64,000 bases of DNA from positions 248,001-312,000 of the forward strand of contig CACDKN010000001.1 in assembly GCA_902553315.1 (NCBI GenBank), given 5' to 3'. The first letter of the stretch is position 1. Each line of letters opens with the position of its first letter. The position numbers and the translations under genes were made by a program. The notes beneath the pieces were generated by a model. That model did no database searches, was not told where the DNA came from, and saw only the letters and a list, made by a program, of their open reading frames with translations. Shown piece by piece: positions 29,825 to 38,916 of the stretch. Source of the stretch: AG-339-G14 sp902553315. GTDB taxonomy: Bacteria > Pseudomonadota > Gammaproteobacteria > Magnimaribacterales > AG-339-G14.

Positions 29825-31819
29825 TTGCCTAAGAAAAAATTAAAATGGGGAGTAATTGGAAATGGGGGAATCGCCAATGCTTTTTCTCATTCGATCAAAC
29901 ATTCTGAAACTTCAGAACTTCAAGCGGTATTCGGAAGGAATGAAACTAAAGTAAAGAATTTTGCACAAAAACATGAAATAGATTCTTTCGACAAACTAGA
30001 TAATTTTTTGAAAAGCGGCATTGAAGCGGTCTATGTAGCTACTCCTCATGTTTCTCATTTCAAATATTCTTTGGACTGCATAAGAAGTAATCTTCATGTG
30101 TTGTGTGAAAAACCTTTAACGATAAATTCCTCTGAATCAACGATATTAATTAATGAAGCCCAAAAAAGAGAAGTTTTTCTTATGGAGGCATTTATGTATA
30201 GATGTCACCCTCAGACTTTTAAGATTTTGGAGTACATTGAAAAGCATTTTTCCAATAAAAGAGTTTTTTTAAAGAGTTCATTTGGCTTTAGTGCTGACGT
30301 GTCAAAAGAGCATAGATTAAGAAATCCAAAGTTAGCAGGAGGTGCAATTCTAGATGTAGGTTGCTATCCCTTATCTATGGCGAGACTAATTGGCGGAAAG
30401 CTAACAGGTCTCCCTTTTGCAGAGCCTTCTAAAATAACCGTAGAAGGGGAGTTAGATGAAACCGGTGTTGATGCTAAATCAATATCGACGATTAAATTTT
30501 CAGAAAATATTTCTGCAGAAATCAAGACGGCTATTAATGAGAACTATGAAAACAATTTGATTGTTGAAGCAGAAAACTTGAGATTAGAAATTTCTGACCC
30601 TTGGCATTGCGGACAATTTAACAATGGCATTTCTTCGGTTAAATTTATTAATCAAGGAAAAGAAGAAATCATCCAGATAAATGATGAAGTAGGATTGTTT
30701 ACTAGAGAAATTGATGAGGCGGCAAATTGCATAGCTCAAAATAATTTCGAATCGTCTTTGATGTCCCATAAGGATACTTTAGGAAACATTCTTTCCTTAG
30801 AAAAATGGTATTCCAAGCTAGGAGTAATTTACCCAAGCAACGAAATCAAAAATTCTCCAATAATTGATCATTATTTTCATTTAGATTCCAACTTAGAAAA
30901 AGATACAACTGAAATACTAGGAAAATCAACTCCGAAAGTAGTCTTTGGTTGTGATAATCAAATTTCAGATTTACATGCCTACTGTATGTTTGAACATTTC
31001 TATCAACAAGGTGGAAGAATTTTTGATACCGCTTACATCTACAACAATGGTCTTTCAGATAAATACCTCGGCAATTGGATAAGAAAAAAAAATATTCAAG
31101 ACGAGGTGATTATTCTTGGAAAGGGCGCCCATACACCACAGTGTGAACCAAGTTTTATAGAGCCTCAAATAAAAGAATCTTTAAAGAGACTTAGCTTAAA
31201 TAAATTTGATATTTATTGTTTGCATAGAGATAACCCTGAAGTTCCTGTAGGCGAATTTATTGATAAATTAAATGAATTAAAACAAGCTGGATTCATTTCA
31301 ATTTTGGGTGCGTCAAATTGGAGTCTTAATAGGTTTAGTGAGGCAAATGAATATGCCGAAGCTAATGATAAAGAAGGATTTAAAGTATTGAGTAACAACT
31401 TTAGTTTGGCAGAAATGAATCAGCCTGTTTGGCCTGGTTGTTTGAGGTGTGATGAAGAATTTTTAGATTACGTAATTAAGAATAATATTTATTTGTTTCC
31501 ATGGTCCAGTCAGGCTCGTGGATTTTTTGTACAACAACAATCATTCCCAAAAGTTGCCCATGGAGCTAACCCAACTCTGGAAGAAGAATTAAGGGTTTGG
31601 CATAGCCGGTCAAATTTAGATAGAAGAGAGAGGTGTTTTCATTTGGCCGGTGAATTAGGTTGCACGGCAATTGAGTTAGCATTAGCTTACGTCATCAATA
31701 GACATGAAAATATTTTTCCTTTAATTGGTCCAAGAAATCTATTTGAATCGGAGAGTTGTATGCGAGCCTTGTCAATCAAACTTACAAGCAAACAAATTAC
31801 CTTTTTATTAAATGGATAA
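29825..31819 (+). CDS. Gfo/Idh/MocA - aldo/keto reductase fusion protein
   Basis: A 664-residue two-enzyme fusion with a TTG start. Residues 1 to about 340 form a Gfo/Idh/MocA oxidoreductase: Rossmann WGVIGNGGIANAF, the CEKPL lysine motif, and GGAILDVGCYPL. Residues from about 360 onward form an aldo/keto reductase with the catalytic tetrad in RIFDTAYIYNNG (Asp, Tyr), LGKGAH (Lys) and YCLHRDNP (His), plus the cofactor-binding AYVINRHENIFPLIGPRN. Both act on sugars or polyols, so the fusion may carry out consecutive redox steps on one carbohydrate. It is convergent with a GH3 glucosidase, which supports a carbohydrate role. Confidence 0.9.
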   Translation: MPKKKLKWGVIGNGGIANAFSHSIKHSETSELQAVFGRNETKVKNFAQKHEIDSFDKLDNFLKSGIEAVYVATPHVSHFKYSLDCIRSNLHVLCEKPLTINSSESTILINEAQKREVFLMEAFMYRCHPQTFKILEYIEKHFSNKRVFLKSSFGFSADVSKEHRLRNPKLAGGAILDVGCYPLSMARLIGGKLTGLPFAEPSKITVEGELDETGVDAKSISTIKFSENISAEIKTAINENYENNLIVEAENLRLEISDPWHCGQFNNGISSVKFINQGKEEIIQINDEVGLFTREIDEAANCIAQNNFESSLMSHKDTLGNILSLEKWYSKLGVIYPSNEIKNSPIIDHYFHLDSNLEKDTTEILGKSTPKVVFGCDNQISDLHAYCMFEHFYQQGGRIFDTAYIYNNGLSDKYLGNWIRKKNIQDEVIILGKGAHTPQCEPSFIEPQIKESLKRLSLNKFDIYCLHRDNPEVPVGEFIDKLNELKQAGFISILGASNWSLNRFSEANEYAEANDKEGFKVLSNNFSLAEMNQPVWPGCLRCDEEFLDYVIKNNIYLFPWSSQARGFFVQQQSFPKVAHGANPTLEEELRVWHSRSNLDRRERCFHLAGELGCTAIELALAYVINRHENIFPLIGPRNLFESESCMRALSIKLTSKQITFLLNG

Positions 31820-31820
31820 A

Positions 31821-34247
31821 TTATTTAAAAGAAAGTTTTTCTTTTAAGTGAATATTTTCTGAAGAAGAGCCAATTAAAATTTCGTATTCACCTTCTTTTA
31901 ATTTCCAATTTTTTGAATTGATGTCCCAATAAGAAAAATTTCTTTCATCTAATTCAAGGGTCACTAATTTTGTTTGTCCTTTTTTTATTCTTACTTTAAT
32001 AAATGCTTCAAGAGTTTTAAGTGGTTCATTTTTGTTTGGACTTGGAGAACTGACATAACATTGAATTATCTCTTTTCCTTCTCTTTTTCCAATATTTGAA
32101 ACTTCAAGATTGCAATAAACTTTTTTATTTTTTTGAATGAGACTTAAATTTTTATATTCAAAACTCGTATAACTTAGACCATGGCCAAAAGGAAACAATG
32201 TTTTGATGTCTCTTTTTTCATACCATCGGTAACCTAAGAGAAGCTTTTCTTCATAATTCATTTGTGAATTTTTCCCTGGGTAGGACGAAAAAGCCGGAGT
32301 ACTTTTAATTTCTGTGGGGAAAGTTGTAGGAAGTTTTCCTGAGGGATTAGTTTCTCCAAAAATAATGTCCATGAGAGCATTTCCGTACTCTTGACCGCCA
32401 AACCAAGATTGAATAATTGCTTTTGGTTGGGTTACCCAGGGCATACTCACCGGAGAACCAGTGTTCAGAACCACAACACAATTTGAATTTATCTTAGTGA
32501 TTTGGTTAACTAAATCATCTTGGCTACAGGGTAGCTCAAGAGAGTTTCTATCATTACCTTCCGTCTCCCAATCTGAATTTGTGCCAACAAGTAAAATCAC
32601 TGCATCTGAATCTTTAGCTATTTTTTTTGCAGCTTCTAATAAATTTTCTTTGTCAGGAGGTAAGCAACCAAATTGAACAGCAGGAAACCTTCCTTCAAAG
32701 GAATATATGACTTCGATTAGATATTTTTGATTCTGTTTTAAAATCAATTTTGTTTTTTTAGAAGCACTGCCAAAAGAGAAAAATGCTTCACCTGGTTGTA
32801 TATCGTTTGCATTATCTATTATTTCTTTGCCATCGATTTTCATGACACATGGTCCAATGCCAAAAACTTCAAATTCGTGTGCGCCTTCAACATCTGCCTT
32901 GTATTCACAAGAGAATTTAACTTTGATATTGGGCCGTTCATCTTTGTTAATAATATCTTTTGCAAATCCATCAAAAACCCAAAACTTATTTCCTCTCAAA
33001 AATTCTGTCTTTAAGAGCTTAGATTCTTTTATTTCGCTATCAAAATATTCGACTTTAAATCCTTCGGAATCAGAAAACAAAGACTCATTGAATTTTGGAA
33101 GGTACTTATGTGTATGTACGCCTTTTGCGTAAGAAATTCTTTTTTTATCTATGTAATTTTTCAAAGCCTCTAAAGGGTGAATTTGATAATGTGGTCTAAG
33201 GCTTGCACTTCCTCCTCCAATAATTTGACTAAATTTAGCATTGGGTCCAATGAGAGCAATTGAATTAATTTTTTTTTTCTTCAGAGGAAGTAAATTCTCA
33301 TTTTTTAATAAAACCATACCTTCGCTTGCACAATTTCTCAATAACCTCTTATGCGATTTTCTATTTTTTTCTTTTTCGGATTTATTTTTTGGAGAACTAA
33401 ATCTTCCTGTAAATTTCATGGTCGATAAAATTCTTTTTACTTTGTCATCAATTAAAGTTTCGGAAACTTCTTTTTTTTCGACGGCTGTTTTAAGTTTCTC
33501 TCCCCAGGTATTTCCTGGTCCAGGCATCTCCATATCTAAGCCACCAGTGGCATTATCAACGGTTTCTAAAGCAGCACCCCAATCGCTTACAACGTAACCA
33601 TCGAAGCCCCACTCTTTTTTTAAAATATCGATTAATAAATCTTTATTAGAACTGCAATAAATATTGTTGAGTTTGTTATATGCCGACATAACAGACTTTG
33701 CTTTTGCTTTTTTTATTCCCATCTCAAAAGGTAAAAGATAGATTTCTCTTAAGGTCCTTTCGTCAAGATTTGAGCTTACTGTGTGTCTTTCAAACTCTGT
33801 ATCATTAGCGACAAAGTGCTTCAAACAAGCGGAAACTTTTTTTGATTGAACTCCCTTTACATAGGCAACCGCAATTTCTCCTGTTAAAACCGGATCCTCT
33901 GAAAAGTTTTCAAAATGCCTCCCTCCAAGAGGGTGTCTATGAAGATTTATAGTAGGCCCAAGAAGAACATCAACGTCTTTATCTAAAGCTTCTTGTCCAA
34001 GAGCAATTCCAATTTTATTTATTAATTCTTTGTTCCAAGTCGACCCTAAAGAAATAGGGCAAGGAAAACAGGCTGAGCTTTTTCCAGAAGTAGAATCTCC
34101 TCTAACTCCATTAGGACCATCTGACATTTTCATACTCGGAATTTTAAGTCTAGGTATTTTGTTGGAATACCAAGAATTAAAACCAGTTAATAACAAAATT
34201 TTCTCATCTAGCGTTAGTTTATTAACTGTTTTCTTTATACTTACCAT
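31821..34247 (-). CDS. Glycoside hydrolase family 3 beta-glucosidase with PA14 insert
   Basis: An 808-residue GH3 enzyme. The (beta/alpha)8 domain contains KMSDGPNGVRG, GRHFENFSEDP, CLKHFVANDTEFERHTVSS and the nucleophile Asp222 in VVSDWGA. A PA14 domain is inserted in the second domain (roughly residues 390-530, including KADVEGAHEFEVFGIGPCVMKIDG). A fibronectin-III-like tail ends the protein (FGHGLSYTSFEY onward). No signal peptide is visible, so it probably acts in the cytoplasm on imported oligosaccharides. One base separates it, tail to tail, from the fused oxidoreductase gene. Confidence 0.93.
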   Translation of the reverse strand: MVSIKKTVNKLTLDEKILLLTGFNSWYSNKIPRLKIPSMKMSDGPNGVRGDSTSGKSSACFPCPISLGSTWNKELINKIGIALGQEALDKDVDVLLGPTINLHRHPLGGRHFENFSEDPVLTGEIAVAYVKGVQSKKVSACLKHFVANDTEFERHTVSSNLDERTLREIYLLPFEMGIKKAKAKSVMSAYNKLNNIYCSSNKDLLIDILKKEWGFDGYVVSDWGAALETVDNATGGLDMEMPGPGNTWGEKLKTAVEKKEVSETLIDDKVKRILSTMKFTGRFSSPKNKSEKEKNRKSHKRLLRNCASEGMVLLKNENLLPLKKKKINSIALIGPNAKFSQIIGGGSASLRPHYQIHPLEALKNYIDKKRISYAKGVHTHKYLPKFNESLFSDSEGFKVEYFDSEIKESKLLKTEFLRGNKFWVFDGFAKDIINKDERPNIKVKFSCEYKADVEGAHEFEVFGIGPCVMKIDGKEIIDNANDIQPGEAFFSFGSASKKTKLILKQNQKYLIEVIYSFEGRFPAVQFGCLPPDKENLLEAAKKIAKDSDAVILLVGTNSDWETEGNDRNSLELPCSQDDLVNQITKINSNCVVVLNTGSPVSMPWVTQPKAIIQSWFGGQEYGNALMDIIFGETNPSGKLPTTFPTEIKSTPAFSSYPGKNSQMNYEEKLLLGYRWYEKRDIKTLFPFGHGLSYTSFEYKNLSLIQKNKKVYCNLEVSNIGKREGKEIIQCYVSSPSPNKNEPLKTLEAFIKVRIKKGQTKLVTLELDERNFSYWDINSKNWKLKEGEYEILIGSSSENIHLKEKLSFK

Positions 34248-34263
34248 GAGAGTTGTCTAGATT

Positions 34264-34530
34264 TTATATTTCTCTAAACCCTTCGGCGGTGTCATGATCG
34301 CTATTATCAAGAAATAATTCCAATTGATTATTAAGGTAATCTCTCGTCTCTTTTTTTGAAAGGTCTAATTGTTTTTCATTTATCAGTGTGGTTTGAAGGG
34401 TAATCCACTCATCCCAGGCTTTTTTAGAAACAGAGTTAAAGAGCTCTTCTCCTTTAGGACCAGGGTATGGCGGGCGAACCATTTTCGGAAGGTCTTCTTT
34501 AAATTTTCTACAAAATACTTTTTCAGTCAT
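34264..34530 (-). CDS. yggX: Fe(2+)-trafficking / oxidative damage protection protein
   Basis: An 88-residue YggX family protein linked to iron trafficking and protection of Fe-S clusters. The N-terminal VFCRKFKEDLPKMVRPPYPGPKGEELFNSVSKKAWDEW, with the conserved cysteine at position 7, is diagnostic. It overlaps the end of mutY by 8 bp, the same order as in E. coli (mutY-yggX). MutY carries an oxidation-sensitive [4Fe-4S] cluster, which fits this coupling. Confidence 0.95.
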   Translation of the reverse strand: MTEKVFCRKFKEDLPKMVRPPYPGPKGEELFNSVSKKAWDEWITLQTTLINEKQLDLSKKETRDYLNNQLELFLDNSDHDTAEGFREI

Positions 34531-35539
34531 ATTTTTTTAAAATATCTTTGACAGGTTTAGGAATTCCCATGTTAACTGAATCAGAAATATTTACCCAATT
34601 AAAAATTCTTCTATCAATCGACAATCTATCTTTGTTTTTAATAGTCAATACCTTCACTGAGATCAGAAGCTTTTTATGGGATAGATGATGCTCAAAACTT
34701 GAAAAATCCTCTTCCACAGGAAGTATTTTAGAAATTTTCTTTGAAGAAAAAAAATCTTTTTCTGGAAGAACCCAAAGATTTTGCCAAATTCCTTTTTCTT
34801 TATTTCTTTTAAGAAGAACTTTATTTTTTGTTTTTATTAAAATCCAATCAATTTTTTTTTCGATTTTTTCTTTTTTAGTGATCTTTATTGGTATTTCGTC
34901 TTGTATTTCTTTTTGATTCGCTGCGCAATCCTCATCTACCGGACATTCACTACAATTTGGATTATTTGGCCTGCAAATTATTGCTCCAAGATCCATTAGA
35001 CCTTGAGAATATTCTTTATGCTTTGAATTAGGTAATAGAATATTTGCGAACTCTTTAAGAGATTTTTCAGTCTTATATTTATTCATGGGTGACTTACTTC
35101 CAGAGATTCTTAATAAAACTCTTTTTACATTTCCGTCGAGAATTACTCCAGATTGTTCGAATCCTAGTGATAATATTGCCCCGGCAGTTGAAAAACCAAT
35201 ACCAGGAAGAGACATTAAAGCTTCAATTTCGTTAGGAAGTTTGCAGTCAAAATCTTTTTTTAAAATTTTTGCCGTTTTATGAATATTTCTTGCCCTTGTG
35301 TAATACCCAAGTCCAGACCACAACGACAAGACTTCATCCAAACTTGTAGAGGCAAGAGTTTTAATTGTTGGATATTCAGAAATAAATTTATTGAAGTAAG
35401 GAATGACTGTAGTTACTTGAGTTTGCTGAAGCATGATTTCAGAAATCCAGACTTTGTAAGGATCTTTTTTTTGCCATGGCAGATTTTTCCTACCATTGAT
35501 TTCATACCAAGATATAATCTTTTCAGAGAAATTATTCAT
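34523..35539 (-). CDS. mutY: A/G-specific adenine DNA glycosylase
   Basis: Removes adenine mispaired with 8-oxoguanine. The 338-residue protein has the catalytic EIMLQQTQV with its glutamate, the helix-hairpin-helix LMSLPGIGFSTAGAILSLGF, the Asp in VILDGNVKRVL, and the [4Fe-4S] ligands C-x6-C-x2-C-x5-C in ICRPNNPNCSECPVDEDCA. The C-terminal third is the NUDIX-like 8-oxoG-recognition domain (EKKIDWILIKTKNKVLLKRN and on). It is divergent from hisB with about 40 bp between. Confidence 0.95.
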   Translation of the reverse strand: MNNFSEKIISWYEINGRKNLPWQKKDPYKVWISEIMLQQTQVTTVIPYFNKFISEYPTIKTLASTSLDEVLSLWSGLGYYTRARNIHKTAKILKKDFDCKLPNEIEALMSLPGIGFSTAGAILSLGFEQSGVILDGNVKRVLLRISGSKSPMNKYKTEKSLKEFANILLPNSKHKEYSQGLMDLGAIICRPNNPNCSECPVDEDCAANQKEIQDEIPIKITKKEKIEKKIDWILIKTKNKVLLKRNKEKGIWQNLWVLPEKDFFSSKKISKILPVEEDFSSFEHHLSHKKLLISVKVLTIKNKDRLSIDRRIFNWVNISDSVNMGIPKPVKDILKKYD

Positions 35540-35566
35540 AAATTTATTTTTAATCCTACGCTCCGT

Positions 35567-35572
35567 TATAAT
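35567..35572 (+). promoter_or_regulatory. Extremely proximal -10 element of hisB (leaderless transcript)
   Basis: TATAAT ends 8 bases before the hisB ATG, so transcription would begin at or next to the start codon. No Shine-Dalgarno sequence precedes the ATG. No good -35 hexamer was found at the expected spacing. Confidence 0.5.
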
Positions 35573-35580
35573 AACTTTTT

Positions 35581-36168
35581 ATGAGAAAAATTGATTTAGA
35601 AAGAAATACCAAAGAAACGCAAATTTCACTTTCTTTAAACCTAGATGGGAGTGGAGAAAGTAAACATAAAATAGATTTGCCATTTTTTTCTCACATGCTT
35701 GAACAAGTCTCAAAACACGGCGATTTTGATATCAGTCTTTCTGCATCTGGAGATCTTGAAGTTGATGCGCACCACACCGTTGAAGACGTTGGTATTTGTA
35801 TGGGCGATGCATTCAACAAAGCTCTCGGTGAAAAAAAAGGAATTAAGAGATTTGGATCAGCTTATGCTCCTTTGGATGAGGCTTTGTCTAGAGTAGTTGT
35901 AGACTTTTCGGGTAGACCAGGCTTGAGTTGGAATGTTGAATTCACAAAAGAATCAATCAATGATTTTGATTTACAGTTGCTCAGAGAATTTTTTCAAGGT
36001 TTTACAAATAAAGCGCTTGCAACGATTCACATTGATAATTTAAAAGGTATCAATGCTCATCATCAAGCAGAGACTATTTTTAAAGCTTTTGCTTTAGCTC
36101 TCAAGCAAGCTTGTGCTCTTGATGGAGCAAAAACCGATCAGGTGCCTTCGACCAAAGGGTCATTGTAA
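35581..36168 (+). CDS. hisB: Imidazoleglycerol-phosphate dehydratase
   Basis: Sixth step of histidine biosynthesis. This is the monofunctional form of 195 residues, without the histidinol-phosphatase domain of E. coli HisB. Metal-binding histidine motifs are DAHHTVEDVGI (about residue 60) and INAHHQAETIFKAFA near the end, with LPFFSHMLEQVSKHG at the front and DEALSRVVVDFSGRP in the middle. It opens hisBHAF and is divergent from mutY. Confidence 0.96.
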   Translation: MRKIDLERNTKETQISLSLNLDGSGESKHKIDLPFFSHMLEQVSKHGDFDISLSASGDLEVDAHHTVEDVGICMGDAFNKALGEKKGIKRFGSAYAPLDEALSRVVVDFSGRPGLSWNVEFTKESINDFDLQLLREFFQGFTNKALATIHIDNLKGINAHHQAETIFKAFALALKQACALDGAKTDQVPSTKGSL

Positions 36169-36179
36169 GAGGTTTTATT

Positions 36180-36791
36180 ATGCAAATAGGTGTCGTAGAT
36201 TATGGTGCGAGTAATATCTTTTCTGTTTTAAGGGCATTAACTTTTTTGGGAGCTGATGCAAAAATTATCTCTAAAAGAGAAGACTTCAATTCCGTAGATA
36301 AGATAATTTTACCTGGACAAGGATCTATGGGCGCATGTATCGAAAATTTAAAAAAAAACGAACTTCTCGAAAGTTTGAAAAATAAAATATCGGAGAAGCC
36401 ATATTTAGGAATTTGTTTAGGTCTACAAGTATTATTCTCGGTCAGTGAAGAATCTTTAGGCGACCAAGGATTGAATGTTTTCCCCGAAAAGATTGAAAGA
36501 TTTATTGACAGTAAAAATTTAAAAATTCCTCACATGGGCTGGAATCAAGTTGAATTCAAAAAAGATCATTTCATTAATTCTGAAATTCCTAATTCTAGCA
36601 ATTTTTATTTTGTGCATTCTTTCGCTTCTAAAAGAGTTGAAGAGAGTAAAGTTCTGGCTCAAACAACTCATGGAGAAATTTTTAATTCTGCAGTAATTAA
36701 AGAAAATATAATCGGTGTCCAATTTCACCCAGAAAAAAGTGGTTCTCAAGGATTAAGATTTTTAAAAAATTTTATAGATTGGAAAATATGA
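36180..36791 (+). CDS. hisH: Imidazole glycerol phosphate synthase, glutaminase subunit
   Basis: Class I glutamine amidotransferase that supplies ammonia to HisF. It has 203 residues. The catalytic triad is visible as Cys in YLGICLGLQVLFS and the His-Glu pair in VIGVQFHPEKSG (I-IGVQFHPEKS form). The oxyanion-region PGQGSMGAC and VDYGASN at the N-terminus match. An AAGAGG ribosome-binding sequence precedes the start, and the stop overlaps hisA as ATGA. Confidence 0.96.
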   Translation: MQIGVVDYGASNIFSVLRALTFLGADAKIISKREDFNSVDKIILPGQGSMGACIENLKKNELLESLKNKISEKPYLGICLGLQVLFSVSEESLGDQGLNVFPEKIERFIDSKNLKIPHMGWNQVEFKKDHFINSEIPNSSNFYFVHSFASKRVEESKVLAQTTHGEIFNSAVIKENIIGVQFHPEKSGSQGLRFLKNFIDWKI

Positions 36792-37510
36792 TTCCTATTC
36801 CAGCGATAGATATACAAGATGGAAAATGTGTGAGGCTTCAAAAAGGTGATCTTGACTCGACCAAAATTTATTTTGAAGATCCATCAGATGCTGCGGCGCA
36901 TTGGATTAGCATGGGAGCAGAAAGAATACATCTGGTTGATTTAGATGGAGCTTATGAAGGCAAGTCGACAAACTTTTCTGTAATTGAAGAAATTCGAAAG
37001 AAATTCCCAAAGTCTATTCTTCAGTTAGGAGGTGGAATTAGAAATCTCGACACGCTAAAAAATTACGAAAATTTAGGTATAGATTTTTTTATTTTAGGTA
37101 GTGTGGCAATAAGTGATAAGAATTTTTTTTCAGAAGCTTGTGAAATTTACCCAAAGAGAATCATTTTAGGACTGGATGCAAAAAAAGGTTACGTTTCTAC
37201 TGAAGCCTGGACGAAAACTTCAGACATATTAGCTACAGATTTAGTTGAGAGGTTTAAAGAACTTCCCATTCATCAAATTATTTATACAGATATTGACAAG
37301 GATGGCATGCTACTAGGCCCAAATATTGAAGAGACCAAAAAATTAGCTGATGTGTCAAATTTTCCAATAATTTCGTCTGGAGGAGTGAGCTGCCTTGAAG
37401 ATTTAGTCAAATTAGCACTATTAGAAAATGTTTACGGAGCGATCTGTGGTAAAGCCCTTTATGAAGGTTCTATTGACTTGAGGGAAATTCTAGAGAGGTT
37501 TAGAAAATAA
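36788..37510 (+). CDS. hisA: Phosphoribosylformimino-AICAR phosphate isomerase
   Basis: Opens the ribosyl ring of ProFAR to PRFAR. It is a 240-residue TIM barrel started at MIPIPAID, whose ATG overlaps the hisH stop; a three-codon longer frame begins at 36779 but leads directly through that ATG. Catalytic aspartates are in PAIDIQDGKCVRL (about residue 7) and YTDIDKDGML. The phosphate-binding loops LGGGIR and SSGGVS are intact. It joins hisF by a TAATG overlap. Confidence 0.95.
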   Translation: MIPIPAIDIQDGKCVRLQKGDLDSTKIYFEDPSDAAAHWISMGAERIHLVDLDGAYEGKSTNFSVIEEIRKKFPKSILQLGGGIRNLDTLKNYENLGIDFFILGSVAISDKNFFSEACEIYPKRIILGLDAKKGYVSTEAWTKTSDILATDLVERFKELPIHQIIYTDIDKDGMLLGPNIEETKKLADVSNFPIISSGGVSCLEDLVKLALLENVYGAICGKALYEGSIDLREILERFRK

Positions 37511-38274
37511 TGTCTCTTGCAGTAAGAATTATTCCTTGCCTCGATGTAAGAGGTGGAAGAGTAGTCAAAGGTATTAATTTTAAAAATATTGTTGATGCAG
37601 GAAGTCCTTCAGAAGTAGCTAAACGATATGATCTTGAAGGAGCAGACGAGATATGTATGCTTGATATAGATGCATCTTACGAAAAAAGATCTACAACACT
37701 CACTACTGTTGAGGAGATAGCGAATCAAGTTTTTATCCCTTTTACAGTTGGAGGAGGGATTAAAACACTTAAAGACGTTGAAGTTCTACTCAAATCCGGT
37801 GCGGACAAAGTTTCTATAAATACTGCTGCAATACTTGAACCAAAGTTAGTGGAAGAAGCTTCAAGAGAATTTGGATCTCAATGCATCGTTGTAGCAATCG
37901 ATGCTAAGCAAGAAGGAGAGAATTGGACAGTTTTTACTCATGGTGGAAAAAATAAAACTGAATTAAATGCTCTGGAATGGGCAAAAAAAGTTGAAGATTT
38001 GGGAGCAGGGGAGATCTTAATGACATCTATGGATAAGGATGGAACTAAAAGTGGTTACGATAACGATTTAAATCAAAAACTTTCTTTTTTATTAAAAATA
38101 CCTTTAATAGCTTCTGGTGGAGCAGGCAATCTTGGTCATTTAGTAGAAGCTATCAAATTAGGCAAAGCAGATGCTGTTTTGGCTGCCAGTATTTTTCATT
38201 ACGAGGAAATTTCAATCATGAAAGTCAAGGAAGAACTTTCAAAAAATAAAATCTCAGTTAGGTTAAAGATCTAG
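37510..38274 (+). CDS. hisF: Imidazole glycerol phosphate synthase, cyclase subunit
   Basis: Forms imidazole glycerol phosphate and AICAR from PRFAR and ammonia delivered by HisH. It is a 254-residue barrel with Asp11 in IIPCLDVRGGRVVKG and the second catalytic Asp in TSMDKDGTKSGYD. The phosphate sites are FTVGGGI and IASGGAG. The 3' end overlaps gpmA tail to tail by 12 bp. hisIE, usually next, is absent here, as are hisG, hisD and hisC. Confidence 0.96.
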   Translation: MSLAVRIIPCLDVRGGRVVKGINFKNIVDAGSPSEVAKRYDLEGADEICMLDIDASYEKRSTTLTTVEEIANQVFIPFTVGGGIKTLKDVEVLLKSGADKVSINTAAILEPKLVEEASREFGSQCIVVAIDAKQEGENWTVFTHGGKNKTELNALEWAKKVEDLGAGEILMTSMDKDGTKSGYDNDLNQKLSFLLKIPLIASGGAGNLGHLVEAIKLGKADAVLAASIFHYEEISIMKVKEELSKNKISVRLKI

Positions 38275-38880
38275 TTTTCTATATTTATTTTGAGAGTAAG
38301 AATAAATAATAGGTTCTCCAGTAGCAATTTCGAGTTTAACGATGTCTTCTGAAGAAATACTTTCTATTTCCTTTACCAAAGCTCTTAAAGAGTTCCCGTG
38401 AGCAGTAACTAAAATATTTTTACCTAAATTTAATTTAGGCAAAATTTTATCCTTGTAGTATGGAATTACTCTATTAGAGGTATCTTTCAAACTTTCGCCT
38501 CCCGGTGGGGGTACGTCATAAGATCTGCGCCAAATATGAACCTGTTCATCTCCCCACTTTTTCCTAGCTTCGTCTTTATTTAAGCCGGATAGATCTCCAT
38601 AATTTCTTTCGTTAAGAGCAATATTTTTTATCGTATCTATATTTTTTTCGATAACTCTTTGAATAATGAAACCCGTACTTTGTGCTCTGATTAATTCCGA
38701 TGTGAAATGAATATCAAAATCTATCTTTAAAGATTTTATTTTTAATCCCGCACGTTCTGCTTCTAATTCACCCAATCTTGTCAAAGGAGGATTCTTCCAA
38801 CCTGTGAAAAGATTTTTTTCATTCCATTCACTTTGTCCGTGTCTGATCAAAACTAGAAAATTTTTTAATTCATTTGACAT
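38263..38880 (-). CDS. gpmA: 2,3-bisphosphoglycerate-dependent phosphoglycerate mutase
   Basis: Interconverts 3- and 2-phosphoglycerate in glycolysis and gluconeogenesis. It has 205 residues from MSNELKN; a five-codon longer frame is less likely. The phosphohistidine is in VLIRHGQSEWN. FTGWKNPPLTRLGELEA, FTSELIRAQST, ERNYGDLSGLNK, PPPGGESLKD and VTAHGNSLRAL are all GpmA motifs. It is shorter than the E. coli enzyme (250) but similar to compact versions in other proteobacteria. It is divergent from the rhodanese gene. Confidence 0.93.
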   Translation of the reverse strand: MSNELKNFLVLIRHGQSEWNEKNLFTGWKNPPLTRLGELEAERAGLKIKSLKIDFDIHFTSELIRAQSTGFIIQRVIEKNIDTIKNIALNERNYGDLSGLNKDEARKKWGDEQVHIWRRSYDVPPPGGESLKDTSNRVIPYYKDKILPKLNLGKNILVTAHGNSLRALVKEIESISSEDIVKLEIATGEPIIYSYSQNKYRKLDL

Positions 38881-38916
38881 AGTTAAAATATTCAAATACG
38901 TTATGATACCTCTCTG

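Noticed and set aside
33241..33597. 118-codon plus-strand frame inside the GH3 gene
   Set aside because: An antisense shadow of conserved GH3 sequence including the nucleophile region.
38874..38907. Promoter TTGACA / TATGAT for the rhodanese gene
   Set aside because: The two boxes are 22 bp apart, too far for a sigma-70 promoter, and TTGACA lies within the gpmA start region.
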